NCBI GenBank assembly: GCA_949318235.1
Contig: OX439129.1
Location: 27,796,039-27,860,038 of the forward strand
DNA length: 64,000 nucleotides
Origin: Ecdyonurus torrentis
Taxonomy: Eukaryota; Arthropoda; Insecta; Ephemeroptera; Heptageniidae
Reading direction: 5' to 3'
Positions 39,791-53,211 of the stretch are shown here, piece after piece. The notes beneath the pieces are model-generated. The model was not told the origin of the DNA, did no database searches, and saw only the letters and a list, made by a program, of their open reading frames with translations. The position numbers and the translations under genes are program-made. Positions within the stretch are counted from its first letter, which is position 1. Each line of letters starts with the position of its first letter.

Positions 39791-40035
39791 CCCTAATTCC
39801 TATGACTCCACTCCCACCCCTCCACCCCCACCCCTCCACCTCCACCCCCCACCCCTCCACCCCCACCCCTCCACCCCCCCCCCTCCACCCCCACCCCTCC
39901 ACCCCCACCCCTCCACCCCCACCCCTCCACCCCCACCCCTCCACCCCCCCTCCACCCCCACCCCTCCACCCCCACCCCTCCACCCCCACCCCTCCACCCC
40001 CCCCCCTCCGACCCCCCCCCTCCCCCCCCCCTCCA
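39791..40035 (+). repeat. CCACCCCT/CCACCCCCA minisatellite
   Basis: About 245 bases of CCACCCCTCCACCCC-type repeats. The other arm of the foldback has only about 60 bases of the G-rich complement (38672-38765), so it expanded after the inversion. Confidence 0.92.
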
Positions 40036-40299
40036 TACCAACTCCTAACCAGCAAGAGCACAACTTGGCAGTACAAGACAAGACACTGCTTAGTGATGTG
40101 CTCAAGTAATTTTCTTCTTTGATTGATAATGTCATTAATATATGACGAAAGCTTTCAGTTATAAAATGAACTTTTTTGTTACAAAACACTGTTCCATGCG
40201 AGACTTCGACCTCTCCATAGAACTTCTACTGTGGTAAGGCCTTAGCTGGTTATTCTATCCTTTTCTTTAATATTGATAATATATATAAATCAATAATAA

Positions 40300-41231
40300 A
40301 AAATACAAATAATACTAAAAGTTGTTTTACAATTTTCTAGTAGTTAAATTGCTTCTAAAAATGTAATAACACATTAATTAGCTACATAATCACAAATAAC
40401 ATGACCTCATTTTATTCTTACATTGTTGCACTGTACTTACAAAAGTGATATGCAATTGGCGTATGTATATAATTGGGTTTGGGTGCATTATGTTGAAAGA
40501 AAATGCACGGTAAAGCACCCCATAACATATAATCCTATATGCCACATACAACAACTCTATTTTTGTTCCGCTATGTTTTAAATTATATTTTTGCTCATCC
40601 ACTTCTAGAATAAACTTTTAAAGTGGTACACTGTTATTGTAATTATTAATTAATTACTTAATTATTTAATTGTTGCAATCATTAATTAATAAATGATTGG
40701 CCCATTCAGTTAGTCCAAGAATTGGTCTATTATATTTATGCTATAGAAAAATTAAGTTTTTCACAACGGTTATAAAAAATTGTTGAAAATCTCCTGATAC
40801 AATTTGTAGTATACTACGCATTATTCAATAATGCTTTTCTTAAAAGGTTCTCAAAATCTTTTTCTTTTCATTTTAAATCTAAATATAAGACTTGCAATAG
40901 GGGGGTGTAGTGAGAAAATAAACAAACTTGGGTCAGCAATTCTAACAAAATGCTAGCAGTCAACATTGTGTTTTCTTTCTCATTTTAATATGCTTTTGTG
41001 TGAAGTGAAAGAGGCTATAACTTCAGTTTGAAATTTTGTTCAATACTAAAATTTTTACAGTTATTAAATAAGATGTTATCATAAATTTGAAATCAAATTG
41101 ATGAAAAAATAATTATTAACCAAATTGTTTGTAATTCAAGAAAATGATAGCTTTGAGGCTCATGCAGTAAGCTACACTAAAAATTTTTGTGTTGAGGAAA
41201 ATTTCCAGCTGGATAGCTGCTTCATTCCTCC
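40300..41231. other. AT-rich intergenic DNA
   Basis: I see no gene or repeat here. Confidence 0.5.
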
Positions 41232-41235
41232 TTAA

Positions 41236-41566
41236 AGGGCCCCTGGCCTCAAAAACAAATTTCCAAAAACAAAAAACAATAATTCATGGGATAGGATTAT
41301 TATAAATATATATATTTTGTGCCTTAACCCTCAGTACTCTTGCAAACTGGGAAGAAAACTTGTAAAGTAGGCAACCCGCGCTACAATTTCTATTGTAGAC
41401 CCGGAATTGTTGACGTCATGAATTCCTAAAGTTGCCTACTTTACAGTTTTTCAATCCCAGTTTGTGAGGCTATAGAAGGGTTGAAGGATAAAATATGTGT
41501 ATGAATGATGCTCCCATCTCATGATTTTTACTTTTTTTGATTCAATTGTTTGAGGCCTGGAGTCCT
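41236..41566. mobile_element. TTAA-flanked 331-bp palindromic element
   Basis: TTAA at 41232-41235 and 41567-41570; ends AGGGCCCCTGGCCTCAAA and complement of TTTGAGGCCTGGAGTCCT. Inner pairing GTAAAGTAGGCAAC with GTTGCCTACTTTAC around a CRE-like GACGTCA. Ends differ from the 19485/62587 family. Non-autonomous. Confidence 0.85.
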
Positions 41567-42149
41567 TTAAGAAAGCATGTCAAATTGAAACAGGAACACA
41601 AAGTTATCTGCTAGTATTTTGGAATTATTGTTGGTCTCACAGACGTTTTTCATTAATTTTTTTCCTTAGTATATACCCACTTCTTGCAAGTGTTAACTGT
41701 CACAATATATTGTACACTTTATATACATCTTAAAATTCTTTTTCTAATAAAATTTAATGATTTGTAAGAAATATTTGTGGTATATTGCTCCATTGATACA
41801 ACTTCTTTCACCAGCAAAGTACCAATATTGCTTTTTATTTACCTTGTTAAAATGCTTATTAACATTGTTTTGTGGAAACTTTGGGTTTTATTACATATAC
41901 CTTATAGATATAGGATGACATAGATAAAGTTGCTTACCTTATTTTATTTTCACTAAAATAAAAATAACCTGTTTGATGCATAGTAAACTCTTGATTTTTG
42001 GAATCACAAGGGACCCAGAAAAAAAAGAGCTATTTAACAAAATTGAGAGCTTTAACATTTGCCATGCTTCTGCTTATATTGACATCTGTTGCGGACCCAA
42101 CTGAGCATTTACAAACACAAAATTGAGAGTTTACTGTGTATAATATATA

Positions 42150-42690
<541 letters not shown>

Positions 42691-43033
42691 TTATATTAAA
42701 TTTTCCAAAATAAATAAAGTAATATAATAATTATAGCAAATTTTAAAAGGCTTTATATATATATATATATATTGCCAAAAATTTCTTTATTTATATTTTC
42801 TAATGGACCACTGTCAATGAACGAACTAATAGTAATTATGGTATAATTTTAATATTCTTAAAAATGCTTTTTTTTTTTAATTGAAAAATCGTAAACATTT
42901 ACACGTTGCAACAATTAAAAACATTTCATTGCAAACTTCGCGCAGCAAATTCCTGGATAACATATTGTTTTACATGAGATTATTTTGCTTTTGAATATAT
43001 ATGTGAATGCACCATAATAATTTTAATATCAGC

Positions 43034-43076
<43 letters not shown>

Positions 43077-43080
43077 TAGA
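43034..43080 (+). repeat. GA microsatellite
   Basis: About 20 GA units with two interruptions. Confidence 0.95.
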
Positions 43081-43934
43081 TAGAGTGAGCACGCGGTATT
43101 TTAAATAAAGAATTAAAATATGTATTTATTTGATATCATATACTTACAAAATTTATGTATGATGACTAAACTTTCCCTTACATTGGTTCAAAGTTTAAGT
43201 CTTCCTTATTTTAGCCAGTGATAACAATATTTTATTTTATTTTCTCATACGTTTAGTTCAGTTAAGTGTTTGCCTCTGTGCGGAAAACATGGCTTATAAT
43301 TTCATCATAGTCGATCGTTATTGGAAACAGAATATTATGCGAAGGAAATGTTTGAATTTGAATAGTTGATGTGTATTGTTGGTGCGCAAATATTAAGTGA
43401 TTGGTTAACGGTTTATAAATGGCTCTTAATTTATATTTCATCTTAAGTATAATCCCTAAACGTAAGTAAAATAAAAAAAATATAGAGAATGTAACCCCGT
43501 ATACATAGCCGCGAGATTTAACCACTAATCCACGCATTCGTTTCAAATCTACCTTGCTCACAAAACACATATTTTTTATTTGAAGCAAAAAATTTAAATG
43601 TATTAGTTTATATAATAAAATAATTATACCTTAACATGTAAAATAAAAACATAATAATACGTCCTCAATCTCCACATTTTCTGAATTGAGAAAGTTTAAC
43701 TTCATTTTCTGATTTTTTTTTTTTTTGACAAAGTTTTATGAAATAGATGCACAATAACAAACTCCCTTTATTATAAATTTTTTTTCTGTTTTTTTTTTTG
43801 TTTTTGCAAGAACAAAATGTACTAGCACATCATTTTATGCAATTGCAATGAACCAGTCCTTGCGATTCCTTATATTCCTTTACTTTTCAAAATTGGCTAA
43901 TTTTAATATAGTTGTAAGCTGTAAGTATAGTTAC

Positions 43935-44308
<374 letters not shown>

Positions 44309-44911
44309 CAAAAGAAATCAGCAAACTTTTATTACATTTTTTACGTTTATTATCATTATTAGATTATAGTTGTTGCAAATTTAGTGATGAAAATTGTTTT
44401 TTCATAAGAAAAGAATAGAATTATATAAGTTGTTCACAATGACGCGTAAATTCACATAACTCTTACCTGAAAATACAACTATCAATGTTATTTGGATTTT
44501 TACGTGAAAGTTATGTGCATATATACATGTCGTTGTGAACAGACCATTATAGTCAACAATTTGATAACTATAATTTGCAACAACAACAACAACAACAACA
44601 ACAATAATAATAAAAATTAGTGCAAGTTGTGATTTTTATAAATATTGATATTATACTCGTAATGTGAGTGTGAGCTTGTGTGAGTGTTCAATAATATAAG
44701 AATACATTAATGTCATGGCATCTCGGCATCTGATAATAAATCTTAATTGTTGCCCTTATGATATTCACACAGTTCAATAAAAAAAATAATAATGAAAGGG
44801 GAAACGGGGTAAAAACTAATATATTAATTGCGATTGTATGAGGTTTAAAGTATAAATCTAAGTTAATTAAGGGAATGATATAAATAACACTTGTAGGCAT
44901 CACAATTGCAG

Positions 44912-44969
44912 ACTGGAAGCAGACCAGGACATAAACGAAGCAAAAGTGTGCCAAGTGATATGGTTTGTG
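44912..44969 (+). CDS. Possible exon, ownership unknown
   Basis: Acceptor CACAATTGCAG, donor GTG/GTGAGT, 58 nt. Two frames are open: TGSRPGHKRSKSVPSDMV (phase 0 entry) and LEADQDINEAKVCQVIWFV (phase 2 entry). The first is basic and Ser-rich and would be in frame with an internal donor of the last mextli exon (32859), so an alternative mextli end is possible. No homology recognised. Confidence 0.35.
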
Positions 44970-45319
44970 GTGAGTTTTTGCTAACAAAATAAATGCATGT
45001 TATTTTTAATTTTTACATTAACCATCATAACATTAATATACTAATAATCTGATTATTATTATTATATACCTATATTTTTTAAATAGTAGGCTATTCAAAT
45101 CTGTAAATCTATTAAATCTGTTCATAGATTTTAAGGAATACTTTCCCTCCATGATTGATGCAAGATAAAATTGAGTGCCAATGCAAAATATAAATTTTTG
45201 TTGGTATTTATATGACAGCCATTTTATTTTTAAATGTTGTAGTTTTTTTTTAATTTTTTTTTTTTAGGTTTTTATTTTTTTATTGTGAACTACTTATTAA
45301 AAAACATCTAGTATAGTGT

Positions 45320-45464
45320 TCAGGGGGTCTGTTCTGTAAGGCTTCACGAGAAACTCGGTACCGAGAACGGGGGCGTGGCTCACGAGTTTTATATGATAAA
45401 CAAGTGAGTTACGCCCCCTTTCTCGATACCGAGTTTCTCGTGAGGACTTACGGAACAGACTCCC
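45320..45464. mobile_element. Strong 140-bp palindrome with flanking direct repeats
   Basis: Arms of about 57 bp: GTCTGTTCTGTAAGGCTTCA, CGAGAAACTCGGTACCGAGA, then GGGGGCGT, and complements, around a 25-bp AT-rich loop. ATCTAGTATAGTG lies at 45306-45318 and again at 45481-45493. It sits between the two possible exons. Confidence 0.85.
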
Positions 45465-45653
45465 AGGAGTATAGTATCATATCTAGTATAGTGAGGAGGT
45501 TTTCCCACTTGCCAAAGGTCATTTACAATTTTGTTTACATGCAGCATAATAAGATTCTTACACAAATTCTTCAATTTACAGACTATAATAATTATATTCT
45601 TGTTTTCAGAAATTTAAAAGTTCTTGTTACTATTATTATTTTATTGTTTTCAG

Positions 45654-45743
45654 AGTCTGGAACCCTTTGATGTGGAAGCGTTTATTTGCCAAAGCACTGA
45701 AATGGTATTGTGTGCTGATACTGAGACCATTGATGCTGATTAA
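45654..45743 (+). CDS. Possible terminal exon, ownership unknown
   Basis: Acceptor TTTATTGTTTTCAG. In phase 0 it reads SLEPFDVEAFICQSTEMV and on to LCADTETIDAD and stop at 45741-45743, a composition that looks coding. In phase 1 it stops after ESGTL. Joined to 44912-44969, the long reading follows from the LEADQ frame and the short one from the TGSRP frame. Confidence 0.35.
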   Translation, partial: SLEPFDVEAFICQSTEMVLCADTETIDAD

Positions 45744-46149
45744 TATTATGTACCTTATGACATTTATTTAATATTTATTATGCATTGGTAGGTAAATAGG
45801 CATCTAAAAGGTGATCAAGAATTTTTGCTTATTTTGGTAGCATTGTCACTTTTTTTTATTATATATTATGCAATTTTATTATTATTATTATTGATGAAGA
45901 AATTCTTGATTTTTTTTTTTAAATTAACTTAAAATACGTGAAAGTGTGTAGTATACACAGTGTGTGTCATGTATTTTTTTTCCTTCTAACCTTGGTGCAA
46001 TATTTTAATAGGATAGGAAATAAGGCAAGCCTTTGTCTGCAACACATATGATGAGCTATTCTGCCTCACTAGTAATATAATAATTAAGCTACACTTAAAT
46101 ATTTTTAAGCACTGACTTGTGAGTGCAATTGTGGAAATACTTGTATACA

Positions 46150-46240
46150 AAACACAAGGTCCATATAATAAAGAGGTTGAGCACAGCACAAAACTCGTGC
46201 ATCCAATTTCATTTTGCGATGGATTGTACTTGATTCTCAG
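46150..46240 (+). repeat. Dispersed repeat tail, second copy
   Basis: CCATATAATAAAGAGGTTGA through TTTCATTTTGCGATGGATTG matches 15433-15505 at roughly 80 percent by eye. Type unknown. Confidence 0.6.
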
Positions 46241-47048
46241 CCAACACGATGCCGTTCACCAGTTACGTCACTGATAAGGATTGAACAAAGTTGCATGTGA
46301 TGATATGACATCTTTGGTGAATTCCTTTAAGCTGCGCAACCTTTGGCCAAAACTTTTTCCAGAGCATAATGTAACCTTTTATATATGGACCTTGTACAAA
46401 AACACAATTTATTGTTGAATTTTTTTTTATATATATTTTAAAATGCCTGTATCAGCCTAGTAAAAAAAAAAATAATAAAAAAATAAAAAAATAAAATAAA
46501 AATAATAATAATAAAAAAATAAAATCTAGAATTCTATATTTAGAATAATATTTTAGACTAACAAATTAATATCATACTGAAAACTTAATGCATGCATTAA
46601 AATAAAACATTTTTCTTCATGTGCAATTATATAGTCATTCCAGTGGTGCATAAAAAGGGAATGGATATGTTGCATTACATTGCATAAACATCATAATTAT
46701 ATACATTTGTGTACTGCACTGCATGATAACTAAGGCTCATATATATATACAGGGTGTCCGTAAAGTCTTTGAGTATGTTTAGACATAAAGAAAACACACA
46801 AGACTTAAGGTAAAATTAACTTTTTAGACGTCAAATGAAAGCTTAGATTTTTACAATTTTGAAAATTTAAACAGTTTTAAAATCAAATAATTATTAACTT
46901 TGCTAGAGGAGAATAAGCAAAAAGTGAAATTTTGTTGAATTTTTTTTTCTTTTTTTTTTACTTTTTTACAACACATTTTTTGAAACTTTACATTATGGTA
47001 TCCTTACGTGGGCACCGATGGCTGCGCGACAGACGTCCAGAGGAACAT

Positions 47049-47400
47049 CTAGCTTGCACCACACATTATGGAGCATTTGCGTTGTGATGGACTGGATGGT
47101 GGCGGTGATCCTCTGCTTTCAGCTCTCGCACGTAATTCACTGGTGTTTTGAAGACTTTATCCTTGACGTAGCACCAGAGGAAGAAATCTGGGGGGAGGGA
47201 GGGGGGCTGAGGCCATATAATCTTGAGAACCCATGCAATAGGTTCATCTCGACCAAGCCTTCTACCTGGAAACACCGATTCAGCGTGTCTCTGGCATTAT
47301 GTGCCCAATGTAATGGAGCACCGTCTTGACCCCATTTTGCCTGTGCTTGAAGCAGCTGAGGGATCGCAAAATTTTCTAGCATATCCAGGTAATTATCCCA
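47049..47400 (-). pseudogene. Mariner transposase C-terminal fragment (left arm)
   Basis: Minus strand gives WPQPPSLPPDFFLWCYVKDK and VFKTPVNYVRELKAED, matching the end of the mariner DDE domain (family pattern ...SPDLxPxDFFLWGxxKDxVY). The upstream QQD(G)APxH catalytic block is scrambled by frameshifts. Not functional. Confidence 0.8.
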
Positions 47401-47439
47401 CCTGACTGTTGGCTCTTAGAAGAATAATGGGCTGATCAT

Positions 47440-47820
47440 TATGGTCAGGTGGGATAATTACCTGGATATGCTAGAGAATTGTGCGATCCCCCGGCTGCTT
47501 GCTTCAGCTTGGTCATGATCTAATCTTCCAGCAAGATGATGCTCCACTTGGGCACATAATGTCAGATACACGCTTACACACTTAATACGGTGTTTCTAAT
47601 TATATGGCTTGGTCGAGATGGACCTATTGCATGGGTCCTTAAGATCACCTGACCTCAGCCCCCCCCCCCCCCCCCCACCCCCAGGTTACTTCCTCTGGGG
47701 CTACGTCAAGGATAAAGTCTTAAAAACACCAGTGAATTACGTGCGAGAGCTGAAAGCAGAGGATCACCGCCACCATCCAGTCCATCACAACGCAAATCCT
47801 CCATAATGTGTGGTGCGAGC
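47440..47820 (+). pseudogene. Mariner transposase C-terminal fragment (right arm)
   Basis: Plus strand gives FQQDDAPLGHIMSDTRLHT near 47525, then GYFLWGYVKDKVLKTPVNYV near 47690, with stops and a C-run expansion (47650-47672) between. The first Asp pair region is present; the N-terminal DNA-binding half is absent. Confidence 0.8.
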
Positions 47821-48080
47821 TAGAGGTTCCTCTGGACGTCTGTCGCGCAGCCATTGGTGCCCACGTAAGGATAAATCGACAAAATCTAGCTTTTTGCTTT
47901 ATCTCCTCTAGCAAAGGTAATAATTATTTGATTTTAAAACTATTTAAATTTTCAAAATTGTAAAAATTTAAGCTTTATTCATTTGATGTCTGAAAAGTTA
48001 ATTTTCGTTAAGCCTTGTGTGTTTTCTTTATGTCCAAACATCCTCAAAGACTTTACGGACACCCTGTATATATGCGTATA

Positions 48081-48785
<705 letters not shown>

Positions 48786-49694
48786 TATAATGGCAGGGGC
48801 GGCTGGTGCATGTAAGCCCTGCAAGCAGTGCATGCCTATAGAAAATCGATCAAAAAGGTTTTATTCCATAATTCAATAAAGAAAGTTATTTTTCATATTT
48901 TGTATCTAATTTTTATCTATTTTCTATGTTTTTTCTAATTTGTATTCATTAAAAACAAAGCGCGCCTTCATAAAAAAAAATCACGTATGCAGCGCCCTCC
49001 TCAATAAAAATTGTGAAAGCTCCACACTACAGGAGCATACGTCGCTATAGCTCTAGCGTTGAGAAAAAAAGAGGGGGGACGGGAGGCTACAATGCTTCTG
49101 AATAGACGTCGTGAAAGCACTTCAAAAAAATGCTTGCACCTTTCTTAAAAAAATTAATAACTCAATATCTAATTGTTGGATTGAAAAAATAGAAACATTT
49201 CCTGAATCTGTGTTATTTTGTCTATAAATGTGTGACTTTAATGTTGTCGTATGCGTAACGACTAATTAGCAATAGCGTGATATGTTGCAGTCTATGCTAA
49301 AATATGAATAAAAAGTCGTGTAATTTATATGTAAAAAGTGTTTTAAAAATATGAAACTTTGGATATATGTGTAAATCAATAGATCACACACTTTAAATAA
49401 ATTTCATTTTTTAAAAACATGAATAGTAAATTACATGAATCAATTAAATGCAATTTTTTGCTCTCAATTACCTTATTTGCTTTATATAATATATTATATA
49501 CTTTTAAATAATTTCACTGGCGTGATTTGATGATGTCTTTTAAATTTTATTATTATTATTTTGTAATTTATACATAGCCAAAAATATTAAGAATATTATT
49601 TATAAAAAAAAAAAATAAAGAGAGAGATCGAGACAAAGCGCGGTTTTTATTTTTTGAAACTTTTTACAGTAAATGAGCTCAATATGAAGGATAA

Positions 49695-49910
49695 TCACTG
49701 TCAAAAATTATTAAAAAAAAAATTCTATGGCTTTAAAAACGTAAAAGTGTGTCTAGTTTTTCTCATTTAAATATACGGAATTGGTGTAGTTTGTTCAGAT
49801 AATCGAAAAAAAAAAATACAATTATAAGCCCAAGCATAAATGTTACATTAGAGGATCCTTATATAACATCCCCACGTTTGCCCGCACGCTAAACCGACAA
49901 GCTCCATTAA
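49695..49910. mobile_element. Decayed relative of the 12853 MITE inside the hAT
   Basis: Right end CTAAACCGACAAGCTCCATT corresponds to CTAAACCGATAACCTCCATT at 13051; internal blocks are in the same order. The left terminus is lost. Confidence 0.65.
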
Positions 49911-50250
49911 AAATATTATTATAAGAATAACCTGGAAAAGGTATAACGGAGAGGACTATTTATTTTTAAAATGATCTATTGTACCGAAAAAGGGAGGGGA
50001 AATATTAACAAATGTGCCTGAATTTAACTAAAGTTATTATTTATTTTGTCAATTTTTAAATAATAAAAACCGTGACATTAAAAATGACAGTGTTTAGTTT
50101 TTTTCGGGCATGGTGTTTGTAAACTGATTTAAAAATCAAATATTTTAATTTTTTTTTATATAGTTTGCTTTGGCATATAAATTAAAGCAAAACAAATATA
50201 ATAAACGATAAATAGGGCCGTACATTTGCAATTATCTAATCGGGCAGTTA

Positions 50251-50253
<3 letters not shown>

Positions 50254-50331
<78 letters not shown>
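50254..50331 (+). repeat. TC microsatellite
   Basis: About 39 uninterrupted TC units. Confidence 0.98.
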
Positions 50332-50336
<5 letters not shown>

Positions 50337-51264
50337 CTTTTCTTTTGAAATAAAAACTGAATAGCCCAATTGTACCGTATAGTTGCACTAGTTGCAGTTA
50401 AATTCGATCCAATATAATTTAATTATAGTAACAAAAAAGCCACGTTTTAATTATTATTTTTTATAAAATAATGCCATACATTTATATGAATAAATGTTTG
50501 TACAGAAGAGAATAAAATAAAAATAAATGCGCAATAATAATATTAAATAACATGCTCTTCATGAAAATATTTACGTACGATTTTGTGAAAAATCTAATTT
50601 ATACACTACTTTTACAATACTCTTTTATATATAGTTTATTCATTAGTCATTATAGTAAATAAAATATATAATTAAAAAAAAAATGTTAACAGCACAATTT
50701 CTTTGAAAATTTTCGTTATAAAAAATCAAAATGATTGTTGCTTTAAGGTTCAGATAATATGCTTTTTTTTGGTCGAAAATCAAAGATTATAAGGGACCAC
50801 GTGGTCTAAAAAAATCGGCGCCTGCGGCGGGCTACCCCCCCCCCCCCCCCCAGAATATATAAGCTATCACCGAGTGCTTGCCTAGTCATAAACTTCACGA
50901 GCCGCCCCTGTATAATGGGCTATAATATATATAATATCCTTTTAATCTGTATATCCCAAAGTCATATAAATAAATTTACAAATCTACTTAAATCGTATTA
51001 CAACTTTCCCACAAATATATCTCCATTTATAATTATTAGCTGTTTATTTAATTAGTTAATTTTATGGGTCATTATGTAAAATGAAAAAAATAAAATTCTA
51101 AAAGGCAACTATAGAGGTGTTATGCTTTTTTTTGTTTATATTGTATTTCATCTATTCTATTTTTTCATAACTAATTATTTTACCCAAAATTTTGAAGCAT
51201 ATATAATAATACAAGTTATTTTATTTGAGAAATGACGATCACAAATTTATACATGACACACAAA

Positions 51265-51377
51265 AATGCTGTTTGTAAACCCTGTTCTCTTGCACCAAAA
51301 AATTCGCATTCCATTTGATTAACCATATAGCTGATCGTTGTTTTAGGAGCAAAGAACCAGGGTATACAAACAGCATT
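51265..51377. mobile_element. 113-bp MITE, copy 3 (GTTCGTAAACCCTG family)
   Basis: Ends AATGCTGTTTGTAAACCCTG and complement; flanks AAA and ACA, so the 3-bp duplication is imperfect here. Confidence 0.85.
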
Positions 51378-51737
51378 ACAGGGTGTTTTCACTTTTATTT
51401 ATATAATATATAAAAAAAAGGTCTTTCATAAATTCATCTAAAGTATAGAAATAAGCAATATTGCTTGTTTAACAGTAGCGTTTTCGTTTTTCAATGATTT
51501 TTTTAAACGTAATGGGGTCTTCAATTTCTCTTATATGGGTTATGGCAGATTATTATAAATGTGCAACAATTCCACAGAATAAGCTGACTACTCTATTGTA
51601 CATTTTGTCGGTTTAGAGCGATACTATATGAATTTTCAATTTAATATTTCTTGTGCATGTTGTGAGCTGTGACTATGTTTTGTTTCATGACTATATAGTA
51701 AAAAAGTTAAATTTAATTTAACTTTCATAAAGCATTT

Positions 51738-51775
51738 AATATTAAAGAAAATGATAGAATAACCAGCACAGGAGT
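51738..51775 (+). repeat. Fragment of the Penelope-like end motif
   Basis: ATTAAAGAAAATGATAGAAT followed by AACCAGCA resembles the outer ends of the foldbacks at 35042 and 38432. Nothing else of the element follows. Confidence 0.5.
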
Positions 51776-52013
51776 CGGATGACATGTAAGGGACATTCAA
51801 TGTGTCTTTCACGACATGTCTTCCAACTTCCAACTCCCTATGCTAGAGCGTAGTCCAATATGAAACGACGCTGCGCCAATAGTAGTGACATCTGGAACTA
51901 AAAGCTTGGTAAGCTTAACATTGTAGTTCAAATGTCGCGTGCGCGGTGTCGCTAGTGTCGCTGGACTACAAAAAGTGCCTGGAAAGTGTTGGAAGACATC
52001 ACAGTAGATGGTA

Positions 52014-52203
52014 CAGTAGTCCATCTCCTATAGCGGGGCGGGAATGTCAGATCGAATGCGCGCCATAATTCCGACTGGGTGAAGGTGGCAGAACTAGAAG
52101 CCGTAATTTGAAGTAATGTTACGTGTAGTTCTGACAACTTCACCCAGTCGGAATTATGGCGCGCATTCGATCTGACATTCCCGCTATAGGAGATGGACTA
52201 CTG
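52014..52203. mobile_element. TA-flanked 190-bp palindrome
   Basis: Ends CAGTAGTCCATCTCCTATAG and complement, TA on both sides. Arms of about 75 bp include GAATGCGCGCCATAATTCCG. Tc1/mariner-type MITE by its TA duplication. Confidence 0.88.
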
Positions 52204-52332
52204 TATAATTTACTGTGGGAAGACATGTGAGTGACATTGATTTTCCTTGGTCAAACCTTTGGCGCCATAAATGCGGTTGGTATGATTCTACAGTAGTTTG
52301 AAGAGGGCACCACTATCCAAGATACTATCCAA

Positions 52333-52703
52333 GATACTACATACAAGATAAGGACACGCTCCGACACGCTCGACCAAATTGGGCCGCCGCGAAATTCAAA
52401 ATGAGCCTCTAAGCCAATCAGCGCACGAGTTGAAGGTCACGTGATCAATATTGACAAATCACAATGCCGCTAAAATTTACATGGGACCAGTTGGTGTCGC
52501 TATCTTGTATGTAGTATCTTGTACTATCTGGTTACTACATACAAGATAGCGACACCAACTGGTTCCATGTTAATTTTAGCGGCATTGTGATTGGTTTATT
52601 TTGATCACTTGATCTTCAACTCGGGTGATGATTGGCTTAGACACTTATTTTGAATTTCGCGGTGGCCCAAATTGGCGGAGCGTGTCCGTCTTGTATGTTG
52701 TAT
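52333..52703. mobile_element. Two MITE units in inverted arrangement
   Basis: Each unit (52333-52518, 52533-52703) is bounded by TACTACATACAAGATA-type ends; the two units are complementary, so the whole forms a 370-bp palindrome. Contains GTCACGTGATC (E-box) and GCCAATCAG (CCAAT) in the left unit, GTGATTGG in the right. It lies about 500 bases upstream of the LIM-protein start codon. Confidence 0.85.
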
Positions 52704-52719
52704 TTTGATCAGGCCAAGT

Positions 52720-53211
52720 GGTTCGTATAATAAATGTATGCAGCATCAGTGCTGTCGCTGTCACCTAATTTTCTAATTGTGATGGAGGACTGAGTTACGG
52801 ATTTTGTGTTACTTTTATTAGTTTTGATTATATCATAATTATTATTTGAAAAATTGTTGTACGTTACATGATATTTAGACCACCATGAAGTGATAGTGGC
52901 AAGAAAAGTGGATTTTGCGTGTTGTATGTAAGAAAAGATGTAAGATTACGAGATCTTGTTATTGGGTTCGAGAACAAGAAAAGAATCCACCTGAAAATGT
53001 TATGGACAAAACATTAACTGATTCATTCTCCTGTGGTATTAACATACTGGGCATTTCTGTATCAATTTCCCGTTAATTATAAATCACAGATAAGTAATTT
53101 AATAACAAGAAATCCCTATATGAAATAAAACTGAAGTATACATATAATGTAACCAACTCCCACTTTTATGCGGTTATCAAGAAACTTATATATTCTAGAA
53201 GTGAGAGTAAT
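52720..53211 (+). other. Presumed 5' UTR or promoter of the LIM-protein gene
   Basis: Several upstream ATG triplets make it unlikely that all of this is leader. TATATTCTAG at 53189-53198 could be an acceptor just before the start codon. No TATA box is convincing. Confidence 0.35.

Larger units (their letters stand above)
38432..40278. mobile_element. 1.85-kb foldback of a Penelope-like element 3' part
   Basis: Two arms pair from the outer ends (TTAAAGAAAAGGATAGAATA and complement) to an 8-bp centre (39193-39200). Each arm codes for a GIY-YIG domain pointing outward. The right arm is longer because it carries a 110-bp MITE (39674-39783) and an expanded C-rich minisatellite (39791-40035). A degenerate hammerhead-like motif is near each outer end. 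No RT remains. Confidence 0.9.
46750..48066. mobile_element. Palindromic mariner element
   Basis: Ends CAGGGTGTCCGTAAAGTCTT and complement, flanked by TA. The whole 1.3 kb folds back: arms about 46750-47403 and 47440-48066 around a 35-bp centre. Each arm contains the C-terminal part of a mariner-type transposase, facing the outer end. Confidence 0.9.
48794..50910. mobile_element. 2.1-kb non-autonomous hAT element
   Basis: Ends CAGGGGCGGCTGGTG and complement of CAGGGGCGGCTCGTG, with the same 8 bases, TATAATGG, on both sides (48786-48793, 50911-50918): the hAT hallmark. No transposase ORF is visible. The interior holds a decayed MITE (about 49695-49910), a TC microsatellite (50254-50331) and a C18 run (50834-50851). 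Confidence 0.93.

Noticed and set aside
39709..40122. Proline/histidine-rich and glycine-rich frames
   Set aside because: Translations of the C-rich minisatellite within the foldback.
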